Source: Candidatus Methanomethylophilaceae archaeon (GTDB lineage Archaea; Thermoplasmatota; Thermoplasmata; Methanomassiliicoccales; Methanomethylophilaceae). Taken from it: DNA of 58,350 nt. Positions 32,270-41,573 of this stretch are shown here, in pieces. Position 1 is the first letter of the stretch. Every line of letters begins with the position of its first letter. The notes under the pieces were generated by a model. It searched no databases. It had not been told where the DNA came from and saw only the letters and a list, made by a program, of their open reading frames with translations. Position numbers and translations under genes: made by a program. The DNA is taken from contig JAEDGA010000005.1 in assembly GCA_016297775.1 (NCBI GenBank), positions 1-58,350 of the forward strand, given 5' to 3'.

Positions 32270-33767
32270 GGAGATCCACATCCGAGATGTAGAGATCGCG
32301 GATGTCGGTTATTCCCCACTTGAGCATGGCGAGTCTCTCGAAACCGAATCCCCATGCCAGCACGGGTTTATCGATACCGAAGGGTGCCACCACCTCGGGC
32401 CTGAACACTCCGGCCCCTCCGAGCTCCATCCACTTTCCGTTGAAGAAGACCTCCAACTCCAGAGAGGGCTCTGTGTAGGGGAAGTACGCGGGCCTGATCC
32501 TTATCTGATCGAATCCCATCTTGGCGTAGAACTCCCTGATGATGGAGATCAGCATATCGAAATTGGCGTTGTCATCGATGATGTACCCCTCGATCTGTGT
32601 GAACTCGGGAAGATGCGTGGCATCGATGGATTCCTTCCTGAATATCCTGGAGAGCGAGAACACCTTGGACGGTACCTTCGGATCCATGGCGATGGATTCG
32701 ATGGTGTTCACGGTGGTGTGGGTCCTGAGCATACCCTGTTCAGCCATCTCCCTGGACCATTTTCCTCCCCATCCGGTGGAACCCGTGTCCCCTCCGTTCT
32801 CGTGGATGTTCTTGACGGTCTCCAACAGCTTCTCGTCGGTTACGGGTATCTTGGCAGGGTTGCTCAGATAGAACGTGTCCTGAAGGTCCCTTGCGGGGTG
32901 GTCCTGAGGCACGAACAGCATATCCAGATCCCAGAATGCGGGATGTACGTACTCTCCGTCGTATTCGGTGAATCCCATGTCGGTGAATATCCTCTTCACA
33001 TCGGCGGCCAGACGGGACAGCGGGTGTTTCTTCGCGGGATAGAAAGCGGGTGCGAAGGTCTGAACATCGTACTTCCTGAACTCCGCATCCTTCCACCTGC
33101 CGCTCTGGATCAGGTTATCGGTGACCTGTACGGTCTCCTCCTTGAGCTCTATCCCTTCGGCGAGCGCCTCCTTTCCGAGGTCGGTGAGATCGATGTGTCT
33201 CTTGGTGACGATGTCCTCGACGATCATACCCTGACGTCCCTTGAGGTCCTTTATGATACGTGGGTCCGCATCCTTCTCCGAGATGGGCGCGACAACCATC
33301 CTGGCGAGAAGGGCCTCGTCGTCCATCTCCTTGGAGAGGTAACCCTTTCCGAGATCGGTGAGCACCAGGAACTTGGATCCGTCCTCGGCTACGATATCGG
33401 CGAGCTTCTTCCTCTTGAGCCATCCCACCGCGATCTTGTCCTCCCCTCCGGGAAGTGCGTCCGCGAGAGCGGCCATATCCATCTTCCCTCCGACGGAGTC
33501 GATCGCCTTGAGTGCCTTCCTCTCAGGAAGACCGTTCTCCATGACGGACATGTCCGCCACCGCGAAGGACTTGGTCACCTGCTCGTCGATGGTCACAAGC
33601 CCCTTGGACGCGAGCCAGGATGCGGCTCCCATGACCTCCACCTCGAGCTCGAAGTTACCTGCGGAGATGAGGTCCGCGGGTGCGGCCCCTCCGCCTACGG
33701 ACTGTAGTGCCAGGAGCAGTCTTCTTTCGTTGTAGCTAAGTCCTTCAAGAATCTCGGAAATACTCAT
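32247..33767 (-). CDS. pheS: Phenylalanine--tRNA ligase alpha subunit
   Basis: A 506-residue archaeal/eukaryotic-type PheRS alpha chain. N-terminal winged-helix domains occupy about 1-200. The class II catalytic core has the motif 2 region (FSLSRIFRKESIDATHLPEFTQIEG) and motif 3 (GFGFERLAMLKWGI). It charges tRNA-Phe with the beta subunit, which is not in the window. The ATG at 33767 was preferred because GGTGAT lies 4 bases before it; ATG at 33779 is an alternative. It follows trpS directly. Confidence 0.95.
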   Translation of the reverse strand: MSISEILEGLSYNERRLLLALQSVGGGAAPADLISAGNFELEVEVMGAASWLASKGLVTIDEQVTKSFAVADMSVMENGLPERKALKAIDSVGGKMDMAALADALPGGEDKIAVGWLKRKKLADIVAEDGSKFLVLTDLGKGYLSKEMDDEALLARMVVAPISEKDADPRIIKDLKGRQGMIVEDIVTKRHIDLTDLGKEALAEGIELKEETVQVTDNLIQSGRWKDAEFRKYDVQTFAPAFYPAKKHPLSRLAADVKRIFTDMGFTEYDGEYVHPAFWDLDMLFVPQDHPARDLQDTFYLSNPAKIPVTDEKLLETVKNIHENGGDTGSTGWGGKWSREMAEQGMLRTHTTVNTIESIAMDPKVPSKVFSLSRIFRKESIDATHLPEFTQIEGYIIDDNANFDMLISIIREFYAKMGFDQIRIRPAYFPYTEPSLELEVFFNGKWMELGGAGVFRPEVVAPFGIDKPVLAWGFGFERLAMLKWGITDIRDLYISDVDLLKKNRIL

Positions 33768-33772
33768 TGGGA

Positions 33773-34894
33773 TCACCATTTGAAATTATCGAACGCCATG
33801 GAGTCGATGACCTCCTTGGCCTCCTCCCTCTTTGCCTGATGCTCCTCGAGGAAGACATTGATCTTCTCGGTCAGACACATCTTGCACTCTCCGCACAGGA
33901 TCTCTCCGTTGCGACATTTGCGTGCCATCTCCTCGATCTTCTCGTCGTCCTTCTCGAACATGTAATAGTTGTACTTGAAAACGGCACAGACTTCGGGATT
34001 GCCTCCGTCCCTCCTCTGTTCCTCCACGCTGACCTTTCCGCCGGTGAACGCGCGTCCGACCTTCTTCTTCACCATCTTGGGAGTGTCGGTGGTGTAGATC
34101 GTGGCATTCTCGTCCGAGGACGACATCTTATCCGCACCGTTGAGTCCGGGGAACATCTTGCAGTACATGGTGGCCGGTTTGGGGTAGTTGAGTCCCGGTG
34201 CCACGTCCCTGCATGCCCTGAAGTGCGGATCCTGATCGATACCGCAGGGGATCAAAGTGGGCATCTGTTTCCCGTATTCCTCGGTACCGAGGAACGCGGG
34301 CGCGGCCTGGATGGCCGTGAAGAAGATCTGACCGATGTTGGTGGAATTCTCGAAACCGAAGATCGCCTTGGCAGTGGAGAACGTGATCTTCTTGGCTACC
34401 TTGAGAGCGATCGGGTAGAGCTTGTGCATGCACTTGGTGTCGACTATAATCTTGGTCTTCTCGGGATCGAATCCGAGGGCGATGAAGTCCAGTGCGTTCT
34501 CGTACGCCATGGAACCGGTATCATGGAGGGTGAGGTCCTTGAAGAGGAACTTCTCGTCATCGGTCATCTGGAAGTACATGGGTACGTCGAACGTGTCCTG
34601 CACCCACTTGTTGAATATCCAGGGCATCATGTGACCCAGATGCGTGTTCCCAGACGGACCCCTTCCGGTATAAAGGATGAACTTGTTCCCCTTATCGTAT
34701 TCGTTGAGGATGACATCAAGGTCCCTGTGGGAATAGAATATGCCCCTTCTGATCATGGGGTGGACCTCTCCGTACTTCGCGAGTCTCTTGACGAGTGCGT
34801 CATCCAAAGGTGTCGTACCGAACTTCTTCTGAAGAAGGTCGTAATCGATGTCCCCCGTTACCTCCCAGGGGGTGACTGTGAATCCGTCTGCCAT
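33773..34894 (-). CDS. trpS: Tryptophan--tRNA ligase
   Basis: A 373-residue class I synthetase of the archaeal/eukaryotic type. The HIGH-like motif is GPSGNTHLGHMMPW and the second signature is ADKMSSSDENATIY. The stretch TLIPCGIDQDPHFRACRD is typical of the archaeal group. A CGECKMC near the C-terminus could bind a metal. The start at 34894 (MADGFTVTPW) fits family N-termini. It is first in the trpS-pheS pair. Confidence 0.96.
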   Translation of the reverse strand: MADGFTVTPWEVTGDIDYDLLQKKFGTTPLDDALVKRLAKYGEVHPMIRRGIFYSHRDLDVILNEYDKGNKFILYTGRGPSGNTHLGHMMPWIFNKWVQDTFDVPMYFQMTDDEKFLFKDLTLHDTGSMAYENALDFIALGFDPEKTKIIVDTKCMHKLYPIALKVAKKITFSTAKAIFGFENSTNIGQIFFTAIQAAPAFLGTEEYGKQMPTLIPCGIDQDPHFRACRDVAPGLNYPKPATMYCKMFPGLNGADKMSSSDENATIYTTDTPKMVKKKVGRAFTGGKVSVEEQRRDGGNPEVCAVFKYNYYMFEKDDEKIEEMARKCRNGEILCGECKMCLTEKINVFLEEHQAKREEAKEVIDSMAFDNFKW

Positions 34895-34982
34895 ATGGTT
34901 CAGCTCGAACGGTGATTGGCACACTCCTTAAAAACGTATGCGCGCACGCACCCTTATAAAGAGGGGGCACGATTACCGGGCT

Positions 34983-35429
34983 ATGGCAGAAAACGTATGG
35001 AAGATACTCGGCAAGGAGGCCATGTACATCGAGTTCGCCGATGTGCTCAAGGAGCGTCTCCTCGAGATCGCACCCGGTATCGAGAACAGCGAGAGGTTCG
35101 TCGACCTCCTGAAGGGTTCCGAGATAACCCACATATTCAACGGATCCACCGAGACCCACGGATTCAACATCCGTCCCGAGGAAACTATCACACCCGAGGA
35201 CATCCAGTACATGGCGGACATCATCCTCGCCATAGCCCAGCAGGACACCGACCGCTTCTTCGTCTCCCTCGACGATGAGTACCAGAAATGCGTCGTCAAC
35301 GTCAGGAACGACGTGGAACCCGAGCTCATCGGAGCCAACAGGACCGAGGGATACGGATCCGGAAAGATCTTCATGCCCATCCTGGATTCGCTCTGCAAAC
35401 CCGGACGCACCAACGAATCATTCCTGTGA
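34983..35429 (+). CDS. Uncharacterised protein, 148 aa
   Basis: I do not recognise this protein. It is soluble, acidic, mainly helical at the start, then mixed, and ends with GRTNESFL. Codon use resembles the neighbours, so it is very likely a real gene. TTATAAA at 34954-34960 lies 23-29 bases before the ATG, predicting a leaderless transcript. It diverges from trpS and overlaps the end of the convergent membrane-protein gene by 12 bases. Confidence 0.65.
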   Translation: MAENVWKILGKEAMYIEFADVLKERLLEIAPGIENSERFVDLLKGSEITHIFNGSTETHGFNIRPEETITPEDIQYMADIILAIAQQDTDRFFVSLDDEYQKCVVNVRNDVEPELIGANRTEGYGSGKIFMPILDSLCKPGRTNESFL

Positions 35430-36521
35430 TTCGGCGAACACCATCACACCGAGGTCGGACATGTCCCTCCTCGGTGTGTCTGGCACATCCTCTTTCATCA
35501 CAGATTTCTCATCCTCTATGATCATCGTCAGGGAATACGGACGGAACCTGTACCATCCGGAACGCACATCGTTGACCACTCCGCTCTCGAACCATCTGTA
35601 GAAGATCAGACAGGCAGCGGTGTTGATGATGAGGTTGAACAGAACGGACAGCATGATGAACATCAGGACTGCCATGATACCGCTCTCGTTCACTGCCAAC
35701 AATATGTAGATGAATGCCGCGAAGATCGGTACGACCATCCTGTACAGCGTCATCTTCACTCCGTCGTAGATCATGAAATCCTTGTATCTGGTACTTATCC
35801 TGGCGTTCATAGACATGAATATGGAGAACGGCATGACGATCAACGGGATGTACAGCATGACCGAGAAAAGGTACACGGGGACACTGGACAGCGAACCGTA
35901 GGACATCCAAGACGGGTTCATGGAGATGTATATCCAGATGAACAATCCTGCCATGAAACTGATCCTTAGGGTGGATGCCACCTCCTTCCAGGGGATGGAT
36001 GCCCTGTTGAGATTGTAATCGATCTCTATGTTGCGTGTATCGATATCCCCGGATATACTGAACAGGAACGATACCATGCGATCGAAGAGTGTGAGCTTTC
36101 CCTTGATGTTGATCAATTCTATGGATGCGATGACCGGATAGAATATCGCCCTCTGCAATATGGACACGAGTGCCAGTACACCGACCAGACCTATCATGAT
36201 GGATACCGTCACCAATATCCAATTGAAATCGATCTTCAGAAGTAGCATGATTATTGGGGTGACCACCGCAAGTGCCAGCACATACCTCTTCCTGTTGTAG
36301 ATGCAATACGCTATCCCCACCATGGCGAGCGGTACGGAAGCGAATGTGGCCGGAACTATGACGGACTGGTTCTGTACACGGAACAGGACTATGGCCGCCA
36401 CGCAGACGGCGAAGGAAACGGCGAACAGCAGAAGGAACAATCTGTCGATGTTGGTGAGAAGCTCGATACGCTCCCTCTTCCCGAATTCGACATTCTTTCC
36501 GGACAGGTTGCGCATACTCAT
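35418..36521 (-). CDS. Polytopic membrane protein of unknown function
   Basis: A 367-residue protein with about eight hydrophobic segments (pairs near 25-75, 80-130, 185-235 and 250-300) and polar ends. The C-terminal 50 residues are soluble and acidic. No transporter signature is visible. Its ATG overlaps the preceding gene's stop (ATGA), and it is last in the long leftward cluster, two genes after cbf5. Confidence 0.65.
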   Translation of the reverse strand: MSMRNLSGKNVEFGKRERIELLTNIDRLFLLLFAVSFAVCVAAIVLFRVQNQSVIVPATFASVPLAMVGIAYCIYNRKRYVLALAVVTPIIMLLLKIDFNWILVTVSIMIGLVGVLALVSILQRAIFYPVIASIELINIKGKLTLFDRMVSFLFSISGDIDTRNIEIDYNLNRASIPWKEVASTLRISFMAGLFIWIYISMNPSWMSYGSLSSVPVYLFSVMLYIPLIVMPFSIFMSMNARISTRYKDFMIYDGVKMTLYRMVVPIFAAFIYILLAVNESGIMAVLMFIMLSVLFNLIINTAACLIFYRWFESGVVNDVRSGWYRFRPYSLTMIIEDEKSVMKEDVPDTPRRDMSDLGVMVFAESQE

Positions 36522-36853
36522 TCCATCCAGGCCGACATGCGGACATCCGTCCTGTCGCCGGCGAAGACACCGAGGATGAGTGCCATGGTGCCTTTGATCT
36601 TCACAGGCACCGGCCCGATGACCTCCTCGGACGTCACATGCTCCTTGAACTTTACATTCATACCGGATGCGTCGACGATGGATACATCCACACCGTTGGT
36701 GGACTCCACGCGGACATACACGGATCTTCCCACCTTTGTCTCCAATGGATAGGTGCGTATGTTGTCATAGAGACTCTGCGTTGTGTAATCCACCTCCCCC
36801 ATGTGGAAGGATGTCTCCTCAATAAGGACAGTCTTACGCGAGAACAGTGACAT
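36518..36853 (-). CDS. Small beta-rich protein of unknown function
   Basis: A 111-residue protein, mostly predicted beta strands (SRKTVLIEETSFHMG, GRSVYVRVESTNGVDVSIVDASG, VPVKIKGTMALILGVFAG). The strand pattern recalls a small beta-sandwich such as GOLD-type domains, but this is only an impression. The start at 36853 (MSLFSRKTVL) lies 40 bases after cbf5 and avoids a 37-residue low-quality extension. It is coupled to the membrane-protein gene that follows, so the two may form a complex. Confidence 0.6.
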   Translation of the reverse strand: MSLFSRKTVLIEETSFHMGEVDYTTQSLYDNIRTYPLETKVGRSVYVRVESTNGVDVSIVDASGMNVKFKEHVTSEEVIGPVPVKIKGTMALILGVFAGDRTDVRMSAWME

Positions 36854-36893
36854 GATACTACCCTCGATGATGTAACAAGTAGATAAGGGTACT

Positions 36894-37883
36894 TCATTCG
36901 GAGGGGAACGGATCCTCTTCGAGATCCGTGGAGAACTTCCACATGCTGGGATAGTGTCCAGCACTCATCAGTACGCGTTCCGTTTTGACAGCCACGCCCT
37001 TCTCGGACGCCATGATCTTGGGGGTGGACATCATCATCCTGCCGATGGCTATGAGCTCGCCTCTGGCGGTCATAAGTGCCACCAGAGCGTTCTTCCGGAT
37101 ATCCTCGTCCAACATGTGCACTCCGCTTATGTACAGGTCGGAACCCCTGCATACGGCATCCACAGCGGTCGCCTTGACGATGATCTTCGGCAAAGGTGCC
37201 ACAAGTACCTCCGCAGGTTTGACGATGGAACGGAGCCATGCATCCCTCCCATGCTGCTGCCAGAACACATAGGCATCGGTGATGTCCTGCAATGTCACGG
37301 CAGAAGATTCCTCCATCTTGCCGGATCTGGATCTTCTGAGTTCAAGCATGTTGGCACCGCATCCGAGCGCCTCACCTATATCCGTACAGAGGGTCCTGAT
37401 ATACGTACCGGCGTCGCAACCGACCTTGAACAGGACGTTCCTGTCATCCATCTCCAGGATGTCGATGTAGGCGATCGTCCTTATACGGAGCTGTCTCTTG
37501 ACGGCGGAACGCACCGGAGGGGTCTGATATATCTTGCCCACGAAACGTGAGATCACCTCTCTGACCTTCTCCTCAGGACGGGGCCTGTGCAACCTCATGA
37601 GACACACATACTCCTTGTCCGACGAAAGTACCAAATCGGTGAGCCTCACGGCCTTGCCGAGACACAGAGGGAGCACTCCGCTGACATACGGGTCCAAGGT
37701 ACCCCCATGGCCGATCTTATCCATGTGGAGCGCCTGCTTGGCCCATGCGGTGACCTGATGGGATGTGGGCCCACACTGCTTGTCGAGATAGACGACACCG
37801 AAAGAAAGCAACTCGCCCATGGAACGGTCGGAAGGACGTTTGCCCCACCTGTCCTTGATGGCATTCGGATCCTTTACAAGCAC
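36894..37883 (-). CDS. cbf5: tRNA/rRNA pseudouridine synthase Cbf5
   Basis: A 329-residue catalytic protein of H/ACA guide RNPs. The N-terminal dyskerin-like part includes MGELLSFGVVYLDKQCGPTS, and the catalytic motif is GHGGTLDPYVSGVLP with the conserved Asp. The PUA domain occupies about the last 80 residues (PKIIVKATAVDAVCRGSDL). The start is GTG at 37883, with GGGGAT just before it, overlapping the cmk stop by 10 bases. Close association with the ribosomal cluster is common in archaea. Confidence 0.94.
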   Translation of the reverse strand: MLVKDPNAIKDRWGKRPSDRSMGELLSFGVVYLDKQCGPTSHQVTAWAKQALHMDKIGHGGTLDPYVSGVLPLCLGKAVRLTDLVLSSDKEYVCLMRLHRPRPEEKVREVISRFVGKIYQTPPVRSAVKRQLRIRTIAYIDILEMDDRNVLFKVGCDAGTYIRTLCTDIGEALGCGANMLELRRSRSGKMEESSAVTLQDITDAYVFWQQHGRDAWLRSIVKPAEVLVAPLPKIIVKATAVDAVCRGSDLYISGVHMLDEDIRKNALVALMTARGELIAIGRMMMSTPKIMASEKGVAVKTERVLMSAGHYPSMWKFSTDLEEDPFPSE

Positions 37884-38413
37884 TTGGATCCCCCGATTGC
37901 ATCCATGATGACTTCGATGACCTGATCGGGATTGAGATTGTCGGTGTCCACGACGAGGTCGTAGACGGAGAGGTCGTTGATGTCTATGCCGTAATACATC
38001 ATGTACCTCTTGGCCTCGGAGGCCTCACGCTCCTTGGTGACCTTTGCAGCCTCCTCGGCGGTCTCGCCCTCCCTGAGTCCCACACGGCTCATACGGACTT
38101 CCGGACTGGCACTCAGATAGATCTTGAACGCAGGGATGGAGTTCCTGGAGAGCATGTACGCGGAAAGACGGGATTCAAGGATCACATCCTCATTGGATCT
38201 GGCTATGTCCAGAATGGTGGAGTCGATGTGTTCGTCGATGGACGGATCCCTCTCGGCAAGATCGCCGAATTCTATGAGGGACATGTTCCTGTCGGCAGCC
38301 ATCTGTCTGAAGATCTTGCCGAACACGACGGCTTCAAGACCGAGTTTTTCGGAAAGGGTTTTGCAGGCAGTGGTCTTCCCGGAACCGGGAGGACCGCTGA
38401 TGGTTATTCTCAT
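37874..38413 (-). CDS. cmk: Cytidylate kinase, archaeal type
   Basis: A 179-residue P-loop kinase phosphorylating (d)CMP. The Walker A motif is ISGPPGSGKTTACKTL; VILESRLSAYML is the nucleotide-binding part and RVGLREGETAEEAAK the lid region. The start overlaps the stop of the EMC3-like gene (ATGA). The product is short, as in archaea, and ends with TAA. Confidence 0.92.
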   Translation of the reverse strand: MRITISGPPGSGKTTACKTLSEKLGLEAVVFGKIFRQMAADRNMSLIEFGDLAERDPSIDEHIDSTILDIARSNEDVILESRLSAYMLSRNSIPAFKIYLSASPEVRMSRVGLREGETAEEAAKVTKEREASEAKRYMMYYGIDINDLSVYDLVVDTDNLNPDQVIEVIMDAIGGSKCL

Positions 38414-39093
38414 GATACCTCGATGCTGGTGCCGTTCTCTATCTCGGCGAGCTTCTTCTTGAAGAGATACCACCTGATGATCTTGTTGATCACCTGACCG
38501 AGAGGTACGCTGATCAGCATGTACACGAACACCCAGACAGGGAACACGAACATGTCGAGCAGGTTCACGGATGCCCACGGGAACACGATGGTGCGCATGG
38601 CATCGGTGAACAGCGTCACGTTGACGTAGTACCTGACCCAGAGGAACAGGGGGATGATGACGATCATGGTATAGGGCATGGTCTTCATGGACTTCTGACT
38701 GACCTCCATGTTCTTGGCCATCATCACGGGCTGGAGCTCCTCCAGTTTCTTCATGGCGTAAGTGTTGTTGGTCATCATCGCCTTGCGCCTCTCCTTGTTG
38801 AACTCGGACATGACGTGTTGCGATTTCGCCTGCTCGAACTGATCGGTGGTGAACGCCCTCAGGAGTGTGGTGAAGAGGGACATGATCACACCGGCCAACA
38901 TGAGTGTGAGGATGGGGTACTCCCCACCGAAGCTCAGGAACCCGAAGACGGGATCCAGGAGGGCTCCGATGACGTGGTCGCTCCCGTCGATGAAGTACAC
39001 CAGGAGGATCACGATCATCGTGATCATCATGTACTTCATCGGGCCCATGTCGGGCATCGGGGGTTGCTGGGGCTGGCCTTCGGCCACGATCAC
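38410..39093 (-). CDS. EMC3/TMCO1-family membrane protein (DUF106, YidC-like insertase)
   Basis: A 227-residue membrane protein of the archaeal DUF106 family, homologous to EMC3/TMCO1 and distantly to YidC/Oxa1. There is a first helix (about 20-36), a long cytosolic coiled-coil-like segment (about 85-140: QFEQAKSQHVMSEFNKERRKA), and further helices near 140-165 and 185-210, with Met-rich loops. It probably helps insert membrane proteins. GTG start codon; it overlaps the secY stop (GTGA). Many euryarchaea have an adenylate kinase gene between these two; it is absent here. Confidence 0.87.
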   Translation of the reverse strand: MIVAEGQPQQPPMPDMGPMKYMMITMIVILLVYFIDGSDHVIGALLDPVFGFLSFGGEYPILTLMLAGVIMSLFTTLLRAFTTDQFEQAKSQHVMSEFNKERRKAMMTNNTYAMKKLEELQPVMMAKNMEVSQKSMKTMPYTMIVIIPLFLWVRYYVNVTLFTDAMRTIVFPWASVNLLDMFVFPVWVFVYMLISVPLGQVINKIIRWYLFKKKLAEIENGTSIEVS

Positions 39094-40628
39094 TCACCGC
39101 CGAGGATACCCCTCATGACGGGGTGCATCTCCATCATCTGCTCACGACCCATGGCTTCGTAGAAGTGGATCATGATACTGACAGCCAGCAACACTCCGGT
39201 TCCGCTCGCGCTTCCCACGGTACCGACGAGATCGGACAATGCCGCGAGGGCTCCGATGATGGCACCAGAGAGGATCGTGATGGTTGGGATGTACTTGTCG
39301 AGGACACGCTCGAGGATACGGGGATCCTTACGGAATCCGGGCATCTGCATTCCGCTCCTCTGGATCTGTCTTGCGACGGAGTCTGCCCCCATACCGGTCG
39401 TACTGATCCAGAACTTGGCGAACAGGATCGAACCGAGGACCATCACTGCGAAATAGATCAACACGTGCATCATGTTGAGCAGGGGCGTGTGGCCATTGGA
39501 GTAGTTGACGGGATCGAGGATGGGCATGAGCCAGGAGGACACTCCCTGAGGTGCGGACAGGTACCATGCGATACCTCCGGACGCGGATGTCTCACCGGCT
39601 GCGAAGTACCCGATGTTGCCATTGCTTCCGAGGAGCGGGATTCCGCTGAGGAAGTCATTGCTGTAGAACAGCAGAGCGACCATGCTGACATTGGCCAACA
39701 GTGCGGACATGAGGATGACCGGGATGTTGCTTGCGTACAGCAGTTTGATAGGATACCTACCCCTGGCACCTCTGGCACCACCATGTGCCAGCGGCAGCTC
39801 TATGCGTGTGGATTCCAGGTATGCGACGAACAGGAAGATCGCTATCGTACCGATCAGTGCGATCATCGGGTTCGGCTGCTGCAGGAATATGATATCGTAA
39901 CCCTGCGCTGCCATCTCTGCAGGCGAACAGTTCATTATGACGTAGATTGCCTTGGGGATGGCTCCTGCGGGAGGATTGGAAAGGCTCATGGCCTGCGAAG
40001 CGTCCACTGCGTACCAGTTGAAGGTTCCCGTGAACAGCTGCTGAGCCACTCCTGCTGCGATGAACAGCGAGATACCGCTTCCGATACCCCATTTGGAGAT
40101 GAGCTCGTCCATGAGGAAAACGATATAGGATCCCAGGAAGAGCTGAAGGACGATGAGACCTTTGGCACCGAAACTGCCGAACATCGACACGAACTGACTC
40201 GAGGGCACCAGGTAACCGAATACCTGAGGCACTGCCTCGAATATGATCATGAAGATGACGACGAGCTTGAGCACCGACTGGTAACACGCTTTGTCTTTCT
40301 TGTTCGTGAGATCCAGTTTAATGATTTTTGCACCGGTGAACAACTGCATTATGATGGATGCAGTGACTATCGGACCGATTCCGAGTTGGAGGAGGGATCC
40401 GGAAGATCCTGCCATGATCGTTCTGTACTGAGCGAACAGGTCCAACGTCTCGGCCTGGTCCAGACCGTAGATGTAGACGTTCGTCATTACGAAGTATAGC
40501 ACGAGTACGACGACGACCCACATCATCTTGGTCCTGAAGTGCACGTGGCCTTCAGGACGGGTGACTGTGGGGAGTCTGTCGGAGATCGGCTTCAGCTTGT
40601 AAAGCATACTGACCGTTTCTTCCGCCAT
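39090..40628 (-). CDS. secY: Preprotein translocase subunit SecY
   Basis: A 512-residue, ten-helix channel protein of the Sec61/SecY translocon. Signature stretches are LQLGIGPIVTASIIMQLFTGAK (helix 2/plug region) and LISKWGIGSGISLFIAAGVAQQ. Cytosolic loops contain HGGARGARGRYPIKLLY. The start at 40628 (MAEETVSMLYKLKPI) has GAGAGGGA before it. It is followed by the EMC3-like gene, so both membrane-insertion routes are co-expressed. Confidence 0.95.
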   Translation of the reverse strand: MAEETVSMLYKLKPISDRLPTVTRPEGHVHFRTKMMWVVVVLVLYFVMTNVYIYGLDQAETLDLFAQYRTIMAGSSGSLLQLGIGPIVTASIIMQLFTGAKIIKLDLTNKKDKACYQSVLKLVVIFMIIFEAVPQVFGYLVPSSQFVSMFGSFGAKGLIVLQLFLGSYIVFLMDELISKWGIGSGISLFIAAGVAQQLFTGTFNWYAVDASQAMSLSNPPAGAIPKAIYVIMNCSPAEMAAQGYDIIFLQQPNPMIALIGTIAIFLFVAYLESTRIELPLAHGGARGARGRYPIKLLYASNIPVILMSALLANVSMVALLFYSNDFLSGIPLLGSNGNIGYFAAGETSASGGIAWYLSAPQGVSSWLMPILDPVNYSNGHTPLLNMMHVLIYFAVMVLGSILFAKFWISTTGMGADSVARQIQRSGMQMPGFRKDPRILERVLDKYIPTITILSGAIIGALAALSDLVGTVGSASGTGVLLAVSIMIHFYEAMGREQMMEMHPVMRGILGGE

Positions 40629-40644
40629 ATCCCTCTCCTCGTGT

Positions 40645-41097
40645 TTACTCGTCCTCAGATTCGACTGCGTCACCGGTATCGACGGATCCGCCTGCCGCCT
40701 CGACCTTCTCGACGGCACCTGCGGAAGCCTGGGAAACGGAGACGTTCACCTTGATGGCGATGTTTCCGGTTCCAAGCAGCTTGTCGATACCTGCCTCGCT
40801 GAGATCGACGTCATATGCACCGTCATCGCCCTTGGTGGCGAATCCGAGAGCTACGAAGCGCTCAATCTGCTCTTCGAGTTCGGATACGTTGATGGTGCTG
40901 TTGGCCTCGACCATGCACTGAGGTCTCTTGAATCCGTGGCGTCCGAAGTGATCCCTGTCGTACTTCAACATGTGGATCTTCTTGGTCTTGCCGAGACCGG
41001 CCTGACCGTGTCCACCGATGATACCGGCACCCCTTCCGGACTTCTTACCGCGTCCGTGAGTCCTCAGTCCCCTGAACTTCTTTGTTCTGCTAGGCAT
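40645..41097 (-). CDS. rpl15: Ribosomal protein uL15
   Basis: A 150-residue large-subunit protein. The basic, glycine-rich N-terminus (RTHGRGKKSGRGAGIIGGHGQAG) threads through 23S rRNA, and the C-terminal globular part ends with an acidic tail (GDAVESEDE). It lies between uL30 and secY, the standard position. Confidence 0.95.
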   Translation of the reverse strand: MPSRTKKFRGLRTHGRGKKSGRGAGIIGGHGQAGLGKTKKIHMLKYDRDHFGRHGFKRPQCMVEANSTINVSELEEQIERFVALGFATKGDDGAYDVDLSEAGIDKLLGTGNIAIKVNVSVSQASAGAVEKVEAAGGSVDTGDAVESEDE

Positions 41098-41106
41098 GTC
41101 TATCCC

Positions 41107-41571
41107 TCACAGCATCCTGGCGATGAGCGCGTTGATCGCGTCGCCCCTGTATCCGAGTGCTCCACCATTCTTGTACGAGCGCTTGTTACCCTCGTATCCC
41201 TTGACAGGGGGGTGAAGACGGAAGACAGGCTTTCCCTTCTCCAGGTCCTTCATCTTGTAGTCGTTCTCGATGATCGCCTTTGCGAGCTCCTCGACGGTCT
41301 TGAAGTCGGAGTTCTCTGCAAGGTACTCATCGGTGATCATCTTGTCACCCTCGAGCCTTCCGCGGACACGGATGAGCTTTGCGAGGGTCTCCTCGTTGAT
41401 CTCGCCGTAGGTCGTGTAGTCCTTGATCTTCTGGAGCATACCCTTGGTGACAGCGTTCTCGGGAACGATGGCACAGTGGTTCACCTTGTTGATTCCAAGG
41501 AGCTTCATCGTGTACTCGATGTCGTAGTTGACATCGGGCTGACCGCGGACACGAATAACTGCGTAAGCCAT
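41107..41571 (-). CDS. rpl30: Ribosomal protein uL30
   Basis: A 154-residue archaeal/eukaryotic-size L30. It begins AYAVIRVRGQPDVNYDIEYTM and ends with HPPVKGYEGNKRSYKNGGALGYRG, the eukaryote-like C-terminal extension that bacteria lack. The ATG at 41571 is chosen over GTG at 41577 because GGAGGTG is well spaced for it. Confidence 0.95.
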   Translation of the reverse strand: MAYAVIRVRGQPDVNYDIEYTMKLLGINKVNHCAIVPENAVTKGMLQKIKDYTTYGEINEETLAKLIRVRGRLEGDKMITDEYLAENSDFKTVEELAKAIIENDYKMKDLEKGKPVFRLHPPVKGYEGNKRSYKNGGALGYRGDAINALIARML

Positions 41572-41573
41572 GC

